This document shows positions 37,063 to 46,355 of a stretch of 64,000 nt of DNA, piece by piece. The stretch covers positions 1 through 64,000 of the forward strand of contig CANEUH010000015.1 of assembly GCA_947441615.1 (NCBI GenBank), read 5' to 3'. The translations under genes were made by a program, and so were the position numbers. This stretch comes from Bacteriovoracaceae bacterium (GTDB taxonomy: Bacteria; Bdellovibrionota; Bacteriovoracia; Bacteriovoracales; Bacteriovoracaceae). Under the pieces are notes generated by a model. The model made no database searches, was not told the origin of the DNA, and was given only the letters and a program-made list of their open reading frames with translations. The number at the start of each line of letters is the position of its first letter. Position 1 is the first letter of the stretch.

Positions 37063-38259
37063 ATCCTCGATAAATTAATAAATGACTTGAAGTCCAAAAT
37101 CCCTCTTGGAAAAAAGCCAAAGGCGAGTGACGACGAGTTGGATGAAAATCAACCTACTGAATCTCGGTCAAATGCATCAAGTGATGGCGATAAGACTGGG
37201 GTTACTAATATTTCTGATACCAATCTAGCTGATGAAGGGACTCAGAGTGAAATATCCTCTGATGTTGGAGTTGAAAATAAATCCTTAGTTCATAAACTTA
37301 AGAAAAAATTTGAAGAATTTCAGTCTAAGAAAAATAAATCTTCTTCTGACGAACTTAATCCAGGTGCCAGTAATGATGGGCCTGCTTCAAATGAGGCTGC
37401 TGCTGCTGCAAAAGCGAAAAAGAAGAGACTTTTAATCATTGGTGGAGTGGCCATTTTTTCAATTCTATTTTTATTACCGGACGAAGAAGAGGAAACAGCT
37501 GTTCCTGAGGCCGTTGTAAAACTTAAGCCAAGAAAAAAACCGGTTAAGCCAAAGCCCAAAACAGAAGAAACTTCTCCAGACTCTACATCAACAGCAGCGA
37601 CTACTGTACCAACTGAAGAGGGTGGAATTTCTACACCTCCAACTGGTGATTCTTCTACCGAGCAAGTGTCCACAGAAAGTGGAACATCATCATCTGAATC
37701 TATGCCAGTTGATAATGTCACACAGTCTCCAGTAAGTGAGGGAACCCCAGTTGAGACTGCGCCCGTCTCAGAACCAGTCGCCAATGATACGGCCACCACT
37801 GAAGCGGCACCAATAGATTTTTCTTCTGACGTACCAGCCTCAAGTGAAACTTCATCAACAGATCCATCAGTTGTGTCGCCTCCATCTTCGGATTCCATTG
37901 ATTCAATCGATGGAACAGTCACGACTGAAACAAATTCAGACAGTATTACAGATCAAATTCTTGAAGATTTAGAGAAACAAGTCGAAACAAAAAAACCAGT
38001 ACAGATAAAAAAAGAATATGTTTCTCCTCCTGATTATGAATATTTTGGAAGAGGGCTAGTCTATAATTGTGCTGGAAAACATTGGGCCTGCGTCGATGCC
38101 CCAAGCTACAAAACTTGCGAAGATAATTCTTCATCAGTGAAATATCTCAATAAGAAAATAGAATGCCATCCATTTAACGTCTATGAAACTGCGAAAGGCT
38201 GCCAAAATGTTCAAAATAGGATGGTTTCATCGAGTGCTAAGACAAATTTTTGCGAATAG
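37063..38259 (+). CDS. Single-pass membrane protein with Ser/Thr-rich linker and Cys-rich end
   Basis: About 398 residues if started at 37063. N-terminal charged cytosolic part, one hydrophobic helix (RLLIIGGVAIFSILFLL), a long Ser/Thr/Pro/Glu-rich linker, and a C-terminal domain with six Cys (from CAGKHWACVD to the last CE). The likely topology is an outward-facing Cys domain on a flexible stalk. No family is recognised. Start: AGGAG (37053-37057) is five bases before an in-frame ATC; the first usual start codon in frame is TTG at 37087, with no ribosome site near it. Confidence 0.7.
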   Translation: MLDKLINDLKSKIPLGKKPKASDDELDENQPTESRSNASSDGDKTGVTNISDTNLADEGTQSEISSDVGVENKSLVHKLKKKFEEFQSKKNKSSSDELNPGASNDGPASNEAAAAAKAKKKRLLIIGGVAIFSILFLLPDEEEETAVPEAVVKLKPRKKPVKPKPKTEETSPDSTSTAATTVPTEEGGISTPPTGDSSTEQVSTESGTSSSESMPVDNVTQSPVSEGTPVETAPVSEPVANDTATTEAAPIDFSSDVPASSETSSTDPSVVSPPSSDSIDSIDGTVTTETNSDSITDQILEDLEKQVETKKPVQIKKEYVSPPDYEYFGRGLVYNCAGKHWACVDAPSYKTCEDNSSSVKYLNKKIECHPFNVYETAKGCQNVQNRMVSSSAKTNFCE

Positions 38260-38262
38260 AAG

Positions 38263-38991
38263 TTAGGCTGCGTTCTTATTAAATTTTTTATCCATGAGTG
38301 GAATAAAAAATTCTTCTTCACCTTTTAAGGCTTCTTTTTTCATTCCTTGAATGAATAGTCTCACGAGATTTGGATCGAATTGAGATCCAGAGAATTGAGT
38401 AAGTTCATCAAAGGCGACCTCATAAGGTAGTCCTTTTCTATAAGGTCGTGTGGAAGTCATGGCATCAAATGTGTCCGCAATTAAGATGATCCTAGCTGCA
38501 GTTGGTATTTCCTCACCCTTAAGACCTAGCGGATAACCCTTGCCGTCGAATCTTTCGTGATGAAGGCGAGCATTCTCAGCAACTTTATCAAAGTAAGGAA
38601 ACTCTTTAAGGATTTCATAGGAATTTTCAGGATGCTTTTTCATGATGAGAAACTCTTCCTCTGACAGACGAGAAGGTTTATTCAATACAGCATCTGGTGT
38701 TCCAATTTTACCAATATCATGAAAAATAGCCGAGAGTTCTAGTTCGAACATTTCTTCTGCGGATAGTTTTGCCTCTGTACCAGTGACTATTGAGAAGTAG
38801 GCAACACGCATACTATGTCCAAAAGTGTAGTTATCTTTGGCATCCAGGGCCTTAAGGATAGTTCTGGCCGCTTGCTCGCTGATTTTTTTGTTGTCGGCCT
38901 TTAAAGACTCAACTTGAGAGGCCATACCCAAAAGGGACAGTGCTGTGCTCAATGATGGTAATTCAAAGACATTATTTTTTTTCATTCCCAT
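38263..38991 (-). CDS. HD-GYP domain protein (cyclic di-GMP phosphodiesterase type)
   Basis: 242 residues from the ATG at 38991; a second ATG is at 38985, and the open frame extends further without support. HD motif FHDIGKIGTPDAVLNK, then HPENSYEIL, HHERFDGKGYPLGLKGEEIP with the GYP motif intact, and IADTFDAMTSTRPYRKGL. These are the residues of active HD-GYP phosphodiesterases. No receiver or sensor domain is attached. It is divergent from the SpoIIE-like gene across about 145 bases, which suggests joint control. Confidence 0.88.
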   Translation of the reverse strand: MGMKKNNVFELPSLSTALSLLGMASQVESLKADNKKISEQAARTILKALDAKDNYTFGHSMRVAYFSIVTGTEAKLSAEEMFELELSAIFHDIGKIGTPDAVLNKPSRLSEEEFLIMKKHPENSYEILKEFPYFDKVAENARLHHERFDGKGYPLGLKGEEIPTAARIILIADTFDAMTSTRPYRKGLPYEVAFDELTQFSGSQFDPNLVRLFIQGMKKEALKGEEEFFIPLMDKKFNKNAA

Positions 38992-39136
38992 CCCGGATAA
39001 AGTCCCAGTGAAATTCCTTTCACTTGATGAATTCTCTTCGGTTGTTTTGGAGAAAAATAAACGGTAAAATAAGAGAAATCGGTAACAAATAGCTAACCCA
39101 CAGAAACTACTAAGATTTTTGGCTTTAAAGGCAACA

Positions 39137-40264
39137 ATGATCATCCTAGATGAAAGAGAATTTCTTGAAAAAGAACTGAATCAAAGAGGTTTTGACATTT
39201 TTGATTTTTTTCAGGATCGACGAGTCCTTAGCTTGGAGTCCTTCGTTTCCTTAGAACTTAAAAGAAGAAATGAAATCGTACTGGTCGATACTGAAACTGT
39301 TTTATCTCATCCCGAATTTCAAGAACGATTTAAAACACTCCTTAATACTTTTCTTGGAGTTATTTTTTTTCATGAGCATAAAAATAGCCCAGGACAAAAT
39401 TGGGTCCAAAATGAATCCTCTTACTTAAAGAAAATTATTGGAGAGTATTGTTTACCGATGCCGGAGCTTAGTTGGAATATTCTTTCAAATCAGATGCAGT
39501 TTTTCTGGACCCTTGTTGAAGACCAAAAAAATCTTCAAAAACATTTGGCACAATTTAGTTTTGAACTTGAGAACGTCCTTCAAAATGCTGAAGAAGACAT
39601 GCAAAAGGCAAAAAAAATTCATCAAACTCTCATTCCTAAAAGGAATGAAGAGATTAAAGGAATTGCTTTCCACTATAAATATTCTGCCGGAGATGGAGGG
39701 GGAGGAGAGTTTTATGACTTGGTTCAAGCCAATTCAAAAATCTATCACATCATCTTTTCTGGGCAGTCGTATCTGTTATCGAGTGCCGTGATGGCCCTTC
39801 TTTCTGTCCAAAAAGAGAAAAACTTTCGGCCAGAGACATTTATAGAAGATGTCTCTCAGGAAGCGGAAACTATTAATAGTTCAAAAAAGAAGAAATCAGA
39901 TTTTGATCTTCTCGTCACAGAGATTGATCCGGCCAGTTTGACCCTTAAAGTTCATACGCAATCTAAAACGGAATTATATAGCGACACTCACGGTCATCTA
40001 AATTTGCAAAAGGGTGATAGCTACCAATTGATCAAAGGGGAGAAAGTCATTGTTTTCTCTTCAGGATTCATATTTAATTGGATTGAAGGCCATCCAAAAA
40101 ATGACCTTTATGACTTTATGAAGAAAGAAGAAAATCTTTCTTCGGGTGAATTAATGTCTGAATTATTCTTCCAATTAAATGAAGGTAAAGAGGGACAATT
40201 TCTTAAAAAAGACGCGACGTTGTTGTTGATGGAGGTTAATAGACATGGCATTCATAAAGTTTAG
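39137..40264 (+). CDS. Degenerate SpoIIE/RsbU-like phosphatase
   Basis: 375 residues from the ATG at 39137. An N-terminal unfamiliar domain (1-135) leads by a coiled-coil linker (AEEDMQKAKKIHQTLIPKR, the usual linker of RsbU-type PP2C phosphatases) into a domain with GGGGEFYDLVQ where active members have GGDFYD, and FSSGFIFNW where they have TDG. The end KKDATLLLMEV matches the usual DDxTLL. The missing Asp residues suggest weak or lost catalysis. It overlaps the next gene by 20 bases. Confidence 0.7.
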   Translation: MIILDEREFLEKELNQRGFDIFDFFQDRRVLSLESFVSLELKRRNEIVLVDTETVLSHPEFQERFKTLLNTFLGVIFFHEHKNSPGQNWVQNESSYLKKIIGEYCLPMPELSWNILSNQMQFFWTLVEDQKNLQKHLAQFSFELENVLQNAEEDMQKAKKIHQTLIPKRNEEIKGIAFHYKYSAGDGGGGEFYDLVQANSKIYHIIFSGQSYLLSSAVMALLSVQKEKNFRPETFIEDVSQEAETINSSKKKKSDFDLLVTEIDPASLTLKVHTQSKTELYSDTHGHLNLQKGDSYQLIKGEKVIVFSSGFIFNWIEGHPKNDLYDFMKKEENLSSGELMSELFFQLNEGKEGQFLKKDATLLLMEVNRHGIHKV

Positions 40265-40883
40265 TTTTCTTTTTATTTTTATCTTTTCGACAGCACTGGC
40301 CCAGACAAGGTTTAGTTCCAAGAGTTGTCTGGATTCATCTTATAAAATGAAAATGATTCAGAAAGGGCCTCTCTTTGGGCTTTTGAAACAAGAATTTCAA
40401 ATCGACAAGAAAAATTGCCTCATACATATTTTGCATCACAAATACCTTCCAAAAGAATGGTATATCGATGTTTGTAGAGAGCCTGTTCACATAAAAGTGA
40501 CATCTGCGACTGGTGTGGATGTCGCAAAAAAAGATGGAAATTGCCTCAATGTTGATAAGAGCCGAGATACCTCTAATTTTTGCTCTCAGTACTTTGATCT
40601 GATTGAAGTCATTCAGGATGATGGTCTCATTTTCGCTGAAGGAGATAGAGATAACTTGAGCTCTGCCCACGGTAAAACGTATTGCACTTACTTACTCATA
40701 AAAAAATATCTAAATGAATCGATTATTTTTAGTCGCTACACAGAGGTGCCAGATATCTTTTTAGAACCTTCGAAAACGGCTCCTGTAACAGTTCCAGCAG
40801 ATGGTGTCGAAGTTAAGAAAGAGAGTGAAGGGGCGAAGCTTCAAACAACACCCCCTTTGAATTCGAAAACGACGAATATCTAA
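40245..40883 (+). CDS. Exported Cys-containing protein of unknown function
   Basis: 212 residues with a signal peptide (MAFIKFSFLFIFIFSTALAQ), several Cys in the mature part and a Thr/Pro/Lys-rich tail. It starts inside the SpoIIE-like gene and is coupled to it. No domain is recognised. Its TAA abuts the stop of the convergent lipoprotein gene. Confidence 0.65.
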   Translation: MAFIKFSFLFIFIFSTALAQTRFSSKSCLDSSYKMKMIQKGPLFGLLKQEFQIDKKNCLIHILHHKYLPKEWYIDVCREPVHIKVTSATGVDVAKKDGNCLNVDKSRDTSNFCSQYFDLIEVIQDDGLIFAEGDRDNLSSAHGKTYCTYLLIKKYLNESIIFSRYTEVPDIFLEPSKTAPVTVPADGVEVKKESEGAKLQTTPPLNSKTTNI

Positions 40884-41342
40884 TTAACGGTAAGGGCGCT
40901 CAATATTAATCAAATGATCTGAAAAATCATGGTGATTTGGGTGCTCTGAAATAATTTTTGTAAATTTCTCAATCGTTACAAATGTATTCTTTAATCTTTT
41001 TGATTCGATCTTTTTGATATCAGATTTAATCATATTAATTTTTTTTTGATTCATCTTAGGTAAAAGTAACTCTTTCACAAGCACAACGCGAAATTTATAA
41101 GATTCTTCAATAAGTTCATGGGCCCTTTTCTTATTGATCTCTAGAATCTTTCCTAATTCAGTTTTTTGATCCTTTGTAAGAGTTTTAGAATTTTCGATCA
41201 GATCCTGAATCGTCTTACCAAGGTTATTTACTGATACTTCCGTTTGAGAAACTTGATTTTGAATCTCTTTTTCTTCTTTCTTGTGTGTCGAGCAGCTAAG
41301 CGACAATCCTAAAACTAAACAAACGAAAAATATTTTATTCAT
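40884..41342 (-). CDS. Small helical lipoprotein
   Basis: 152 residues. Signal peptide with lipobox LSLSC, then a Lys/Glu-rich helical domain with LTKDQKTELGKILEINKKRAHELIEESYKFR, which is like the helical hairpins of CpxP/Spy-type periplasmic proteins, but no LTxxQ pair is clear. It is the last gene of the gshA operon (12 bases after the transsulfuration enzyme), with GGAGAT before the ATG. Function unknown. Confidence 0.7.
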   Translation of the reverse strand: MNKIFFVCLVLGLSLSCSTHKKEEKEIQNQVSQTEVSVNNLGKTIQDLIENSKTLTKDQKTELGKILEINKKRAHELIEESYKFRVVLVKELLLPKMNQKKINMIKSDIKKIESKRLKNTFVTIEKFTKIISEHPNHHDFSDHLINIERPYR

Positions 41343-41354
41343 AGATCTCCTAAA

Positions 41355-42506
41355 CTAAACTTTTGAGAAGGCATTCTCTAAATCTTTAATAAGATCATCG
41401 CTGTCTTCAATCCCAACTGAAAGCCTTATAAGATTGTCATAAATCCCAAGTTGTTCTCTCACTTCCTTTGGAATTGAAGCATGGGTCATAATCGCCGGAT
41501 GGTCCACAAGGCTCTCCACTCCTCCGAGACTTTCAGCAAGAGCAAATAATTTTACGTTCTCAAGAAATCTTCTGGATTCAGATATGCCACCTTTTAAAAA
41601 GAAAGTAATCATCCCGCCAAAGCCTTTCATCTGCTGTTTAGCGAGCTCATGTTGAGGATGGGACTTAAGCCCAGGGTAAACAACTCGCTCTACTTTCGGA
41701 TGATTTTCTAAGAATGTTGAAATCTTAATTGCATTCTGTTCATGTGCTTTCATACGAACTGCAAGAGTCTTAAGACCTCTTAACACAAGCCAAGAGTCAA
41801 AAGGGGACTGACTTGGGCCAATGGCATTTTGGTAGAAAAAGATTTTATCTCTGATCTCATAAGAATTAAACATCAGAGCTCCACCAACAACATCTGAGTG
41901 ACCATTGATGAACTTAGTCATTGAATGAAGAACGATATCGGCACCTTGGTCCAAAGGATTTTGGAAATAGGGGCTCATAAAAGTGTTATCTACAACCGTC
42001 AGTGCTCCAACCTTTTTAGCAAGAGTTGAAATCGCGTGAATATCTGAGATCTTTAAAAGAGGATTGGTTGGAGTTTCTAACCAAACAAGAGCGGGTTTAA
42101 ACTCATTAATTTCTTTTTCAAGATTTTTCAAATTTGTCGTATCAACAAATTTGTATTGATGTATTTCAGGGAAAACTTTAGCGAATAAACGATATGTCCC
42201 ACCATATACATCATCACCACAAATAATTCGAGAACCCTTGGGTAGCATATGCATAATGAGTGTTGAAGCCGAAAGTCCACTGGCCGTCACAAAGCAGTGT
42301 TTCGCATTTTCTGTCGCTGCCAAACATTCTTGAAGGCGAGTCCGCGTTGGGTTATGAGAACGAGTGTATTCATAGCCTTTATGTTCACCTGGGGATGACT
42401 GAACATAGGTTGAAGTTTGGAAAATAGGTGGCATGATCGCCCCTGTTGTTGGATCAGGCTCTCCTCCAACGTGAATGACTTTAGTTTCAAATTTCATTTC
42501 TTTCAT
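41355..42506 (-). CDS. Cys/Met-metabolism PLP enzyme (cystathionine gamma-lyase/synthase)
   Basis: 383 residues, fold-type I PLP enzyme. YTRSHNPTR, VWLETPTNPLLKI, VVDNTFMSPYFQNPLDQGADIV and SMTKFINGHSDVVGG (Lys binds PLP) are the signatures of the MetB/MetC/CGL group. Substrate choice between synthase and lyase cannot be settled by eye. It lies three bases after gshA in the same operon, which favours a lyase that makes cysteine for glutathione; this is inference. Confidence 0.9.
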   Translation of the reverse strand: MKEMKFETKVIHVGGEPDPTTGAIMPPIFQTSTYVQSSPGEHKGYEYTRSHNPTRTRLQECLAATENAKHCFVTASGLSASTLIMHMLPKGSRIICGDDVYGGTYRLFAKVFPEIHQYKFVDTTNLKNLEKEINEFKPALVWLETPTNPLLKISDIHAISTLAKKVGALTVVDNTFMSPYFQNPLDQGADIVLHSMTKFINGHSDVVGGALMFNSYEIRDKIFFYQNAIGPSQSPFDSWLVLRGLKTLAVRMKAHEQNAIKISTFLENHPKVERVVYPGLKSHPQHELAKQQMKGFGGMITFFLKGGISESRRFLENVKLFALAESLGGVESLVDHPAIMTHASIPKEVREQLGIYDNLIRLSVGIEDSDDLIKDLENAFSKV

Positions 42507-42509
42507 TTT

Positions 42510-43745
42510 TTACTCCACTAGCTCTTTCATTTCATATGAGGCTGCCAATACAGAAAGGCGAGCAATCACAGAATACACAGCTTCTTTAATCGTATGGTCA
42601 CAGTCTTGTTTGACATCAGATAGACATAGTTTTTGATAGATCATTCCCTGGGCATTAAGATTTGCCTGGGTACCTCTAAGAGGATTCGTGCGCATGAAGC
42701 CACCGGAACTCTTGCCATTTATAAGATAAATAGTCACTTCTGCAGGAGCATCGTCGTATTTCACGATCGTTTCAACACCCTCTTGAATGAGAACAGTCGT
42801 GAATTTTAAATTTCCCTTACCAATATCCATCTTATTTCGAACTTTACGGTTCATGGAGATAATTTCTTCTCCACTACCAACAACCGAAATCCCCATGCCG
42901 TAAGTCCCCTGAGAAGCCTTAACAAAGACTTGAGAGCTCGTGGGTAGAGTTGCGAGAAGTTTATCGACTTCTTTCGCAATTTCATCCAGGCCCTCTTTGG
43001 TGTTGAAATCAACATTTTCTACTGAAGAAAAATGGGCTTGAATTAAATCAGGGTTAATTGAAAAATGTGAACTAAATTTATTTGCTGTCTCTCTGTAGTG
43101 CTTAAAGTGGTGAGTCTTTTGTCTTTTAAACCAGCCGGCATAAGGTGAAGGTACCACCGGCGTATTTACTAATTTCCAGTTTATGTCGAGTGGAATGGAT
43201 TGATCATTATTAAGAAGGATAATGTCAAACCCGAAAGACTTATTGGATTCAGATTGAACAAAATCTCCATCAATAAATTGGGCACGGTAAATGTGGAGTT
43301 TATGACCTGAGAACGATTCCAACTCTAAAACATTTGTCTCGCTGTTCTGGAATAAACTTTGGTCAGGCGAAAAGATAATAACTTCGGTTTCCGCCATTTC
43401 CATCGTAGATTTTAATTTATAGAGGTGATCAAGATAGAATTTATTTTTTGTATGTGATTCCGGAAGCAATCCTACTTTTTTTAAACCAGGTTTAATTTGT
43501 TCAAATCGCACTTTAAATAGGTCTGCACAATTTAACAGATCTTTACTACAGAGATTATTAAAACCGGCCGGATACATATTGTGGTCAACGGGAGCGTACT
43601 TAAATTTACTCTCTCTAACATCAACACTTGAAGTCAGAGGCTGAGGAAGTTCTGATTGGGCCTTGTCTATCCATTCATTAACAGCGTTCCAATGACGACA
43701 AATAAACTGCTCAAGTTCGACTTTGGTATTTATATTATATGACAT
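42510..43745 (-). CDS. gshA: Glutamate-cysteine ligase, ferrooxidans type
   Basis: 411 residues. SSVDVRESKFKYAPVDHNMYPAGFNNLC and later VFVKASQGTYGMGISVVGSG, MRTNPLRG and LNAQGMIYQ fit the GshA family first described from Acidithiobacillus ferrooxidans. It makes gamma-glutamylcysteine, the first step of glutathione synthesis. No gshB is seen in the window. It overlaps the upstream ArsA-like gene by 11 bases, so it is coupled to it. The family call rests on recall of the N-terminal motif. Confidence 0.8.
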   Translation of the reverse strand: MSYNINTKVELEQFICRHWNAVNEWIDKAQSELPQPLTSSVDVRESKFKYAPVDHNMYPAGFNNLCSKDLLNCADLFKVRFEQIKPGLKKVGLLPESHTKNKFYLDHLYKLKSTMEMAETEVIIFSPDQSLFQNSETNVLELESFSGHKLHIYRAQFIDGDFVQSESNKSFGFDIILLNNDQSIPLDINWKLVNTPVVPSPYAGWFKRQKTHHFKHYRETANKFSSHFSINPDLIQAHFSSVENVDFNTKEGLDEIAKEVDKLLATLPTSSQVFVKASQGTYGMGISVVGSGEEIISMNRKVRNKMDIGKGNLKFTTVLIQEGVETIVKYDDAPAEVTIYLINGKSSGGFMRTNPLRGTQANLNAQGMIYQKLCLSDVKQDCDHTIKEAVYSVIARLSVLAASYEMKELVE

Positions 43746-44775
43746 AAGATTTCCATTTTTCAGTTAGGTGTAGGAGATGATCACTTGGAGATAGGCTGAT
43801 GATTTCTGGGAACTCCAGGACGAATGGAAACAAACCTTTAAGTTGTTTTTTTAAGTCCTGTTCCCGCTTCTCGAGTGAATCTTTAATTTGTATCAGGTGA
43901 AGATCAGTTGGGTGCCAAGTGACAAGATCAAATTCAAGGCATTTATTTAGAACTAAAAAATGGTCTTGATGAATAAAATGAGCGGCATGAGAGCGGATTT
44001 CAACTGCTTCTTGCGCTTTCCCTTGTTCTACTGACGTCACAAGGAACCAGTTGCACTGCTCCCGGGATTTTAATTTATCTTGAAGAGCAAGTCCCTTAAG
44101 AAAAGCCTCTCGTGATTGATAAATGACTTGGACAGCTTGGATAAAATCATCAATAAATTGGGCACCAGTTACTGCCTGTAAATAACTTAGTAATTTTCTA
44201 ACTCCACCAGAGATAACTCTGTTAATAAGACCTGCTCCAAAAACTTTCTTCCCGGCCTTGGCCGTCTTTTGGCCCAGGTAAGTAAAAATCTCGACAAAGT
44301 TTTGATCAAAAAAGTTTCGAATTTTATTTAAGCTTTCTAGGAAATCTAAAAAATGTGCTCCAGGAGGAGTATCTAAAACGACAACATCGTAGTTTCCTGT
44401 ATCAAATTGCATTTGAACTTCCACCATGGAAAGAATTTCGTTCATTCCTCCATAGGGTTTAGAGAGAATTTGGACGATGCGGTTATTCTCAAGATCTGGA
44501 GTATTAAATTTTCTAGCCATTCGTTTAATGGTCTTTTCAGGTGACATGAGTAAGGCATTCAATTTCGTCCCATTCACTTCAACTGGTACAACTTCACCAA
44601 GTGAATCAGCACTTAATCCGAGTAAATCTTTTAATCTTTTCGCCGGATCAATAGTGATGAGCAAAACATTAAGGTTTTGTTGGGCGAGATTTATAGCACG
44701 TGACGTGGCGAGAGTCGTTTTTCCAACCCCACCCGTTCCACAGAAAATTTCGAATGATTTAGTGGAAAGTGTCAC
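43735..44775 (-). CDS. ArsA/Get3-like ATPase, second of pair
   Basis: 346 residues. P-loop FCGTGGVGKTTLATSRAI near residues 11-28, DPAKRLKDLLGL (switch-like), and VVLDTPPGAHFLDFLES for Walker B. ArsA and Get3 have a signature Lys in GKGGVGKTT; here it is Thr (GTGGVGKTT), so the intradimer lysine is missing. It is separated by 36 bases from the first ArsA-like gene and overlaps gshA by 11. It probably acts as a dimer with the first protein, in the cytosol. No arsenic genes are nearby. Confidence 0.88.
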   Translation of the reverse strand: MTLSTKSFEIFCGTGGVGKTTLATSRAINLAQQNLNVLLITIDPAKRLKDLLGLSADSLGEVVPVEVNGTKLNALLMSPEKTIKRMARKFNTPDLENNRIVQILSKPYGGMNEILSMVEVQMQFDTGNYDVVVLDTPPGAHFLDFLESLNKIRNFFDQNFVEIFTYLGQKTAKAGKKVFGAGLINRVISGGVRKLLSYLQAVTGAQFIDDFIQAVQVIYQSREAFLKGLALQDKLKSREQCNWFLVTSVEQGKAQEAVEIRSHAAHFIHQDHFLVLNKCLEFDLVTWHPTDLHLIQIKDSLEKREQDLKKQLKGLFPFVLEFPEIISLSPSDHLLHLTEKWKSYVI

Positions 44776-44811
44776 TAAAAGATCCTTCTATTGTTTAAGA
44801 CGGCTTTTATT

Positions 44812-45630
44812 CTATATGAGTTTTGAGAGAGACCCAACTAAATCCGTCTCAATGGAGAGACCATCTTGCTTTAATGAGTGCGGAAGAACGCATAGCATCT
44901 GAGACCGATTTTCTTCGACTAGCTGTTTTTCATTGATAGTTTTCTGCTTTAGACCTTCTGGGAGTTTGTCTAAATCATTTTCAAGCAGTGGATAGAGACA
45001 GTTATTCACAGTGATTTCAATACTAACTGGGGTGCGCTCCGTAAGACCGGCCTTAAGTTCTACTGCTTCTTGCCATGCCATGAGGCCCGGAAGGGTGACC
45101 ACATGAATTTTAGTGTAGGCCGGATCATTTAAGCGAGAAAGCATCTTTCCAGTATCTTCAAAAATAATCCCGCTCTCAAAAATCTGTTTAAAATTTGTTG
45201 TGCTCTCAACCATGGTTAAGGCGTGTCCTGAAGCGGGAGCATCAAGAACAACTGTCAATCTTGGATTGCTATTTTGCATGTCTAAGATTTTACCGAGGTA
45301 AATGAGGTAGTTAAAACCCGGGACCATATTGATGAGGGCCCGAAAGAATGGAGTTTTAACGATCCATCCAGCGACCAGTTTAGAATTGAGTTTTTTCTCA
45401 ATATAGTTTCTGGCGGAATCTTCAAGATCTAGTGAGATTTCTCTGATGCCATTAATGAATTTGTCTGTTGATCCTTGGTGAGTTTCTCCCAAAGATTGAT
45501 TTTGAAAGGTTAGGTAAACAACTTCGTGATCATGCTCTAATAAATACCTTGTGAAAGCTTTACTTAGAGTGGTTTTTCCCACGCCACCTTTACCAGTAAA
45601 TATATAAAGGCGGCGAGGTTGTTGGTTCAT
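44812..45630 (-). CDS. ArsA/Get3-like ATPase, first of pair
   Basis: 272 residues, shorter than its neighbour. FTGKGGVGKTTLSKAFTRYLL keeps the signature Lys. Walker B is VVLDAPASGHALTMVES, which corresponds to the D-x-P-x-G-H switch of ArsA/Get3. The DP segment after the P-loop is replaced by LTFQNQSLGE. It overlaps the outer-membrane-like gene by one base. A lysine-bearing and a lysine-less subunit side by side suggest a heterodimer. The client is unknown. Confidence 0.88.
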   Translation of the reverse strand: MNQQPRRLYIFTGKGGVGKTTLSKAFTRYLLEHDHEVVYLTFQNQSLGETHQGSTDKFINGIREISLDLEDSARNYIEKKLNSKLVAGWIVKTPFFRALINMVPGFNYLIYLGKILDMQNSNPRLTVVLDAPASGHALTMVESTTNFKQIFESGIIFEDTGKMLSRLNDPAYTKIHVVTLPGLMAWQEAVELKAGLTERTPVSIEITVNNCLYPLLENDLDKLPEGLKQKTINEKQLVEENRSQMLCVLPHSLKQDGLSIETDLVGSLSKLI

Positions 45631-46346
45631 TAGAAGAGGTACATTCCAGTGATAAGAAGTTTAAAGTAATAACCCTTAAGGTCTGATTGACTGTCCTGCT
45701 GAATTTCAAAAGGCCAGTGCATTTGTCCCATAACACCAACAACATAATGATCATTTAACCGAAGATCAATTCCTCCACCAAAATTTAGGCCAAAAGAAAC
45801 TTTTTGATCTGTCCATTGAGTTGAAGTCGCTGTTGCTCTTTTTGCCCTTGGTGCATAGAAACCAAGTCCTCCTAAAAAATAAGGAGCAAGCTGATCATAT
45901 TCAACAAATCTGCCTTTGATCGAGCTCGTTAACCCCATAAGTCTCATGCGCTCGTTTTCGTCAGTATGCTCAGACATGTGAGCATTAATGAGTAAATCAA
46001 AAGAATAGCTAGCGGCGTATGAGTAAAGTAGATCAAAAGTAATTTTATCATTTCCGTGCTTCGAGTAATTACCCAATAGGAAAGTTTCACCTAGACCAAA
46101 GCCAAGTCCATGACGTTGGAGTCTTCCCTGATGACTACGAGATCTAGTCTGGGATGGCTTTTCTTCATATTCTTCAGATGAAGATTTATCTTCATCTTTA
46201 GTTCGAAGTTCACCAGATGTGTTTGGAGTTTTTATTTTCGAAGAAAACGAAGGTTGGTCGTTTGCCTGAGAAAAAGAAAGAGAAGGGGTAAAAAAACTCA
46301 TGGCCACAAGGGCCATGAGTAGAATGCTAAATTTTTTGTTACTCAT
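45630..46346 (-). CDS. Outer-membrane beta-barrel-like protein
   Basis: 238 residues with a signal peptide (MSNKKFSILLMALVAMSFFTPSLSFSQA), then a disordered charged stretch, then alternating beta-strands such as LGFGLGETFLLGNYS, GLNFGGGIDLRLNDHYVVGVMGQMHW, ending in an aromatic residue (GMYLF), as outer-membrane proteins do. It precedes the ArsA-like pair and overlaps it by one base. A role together with those ATPases, such as a client or a trigger, is inference. Confidence 0.7.
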   Translation of the reverse strand: MSNKKFSILLMALVAMSFFTPSLSFSQANDQPSFSSKIKTPNTSGELRTKDEDKSSSEEYEEKPSQTRSRSHQGRLQRHGLGFGLGETFLLGNYSKHGNDKITFDLLYSYAASYSFDLLINAHMSEHTDENERMRLMGLTSSIKGRFVEYDQLAPYFLGGLGFYAPRAKRATATSTQWTDQKVSFGLNFGGGIDLRLNDHYVVGVMGQMHWPFEIQQDSQSDLKGYYFKLLITGMYLF

Positions 46347-46355
46347 GAACTAAGA

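Noticed and set aside
37320-37922. 200-codon open frame on the minus strand
   Set aside because: It is antisense to the Ser/Thr-rich linker of the membrane protein; its Ser/Val-rich content mirrors that codon use and it has no ribosome site.
43735-45630. Arsenite pump (ArsA with ArsB)
   Set aside because: The two ATPases resemble ArsA/Get3, but no ArsB, ArsD, ArsR or ArsC gene is in the window.
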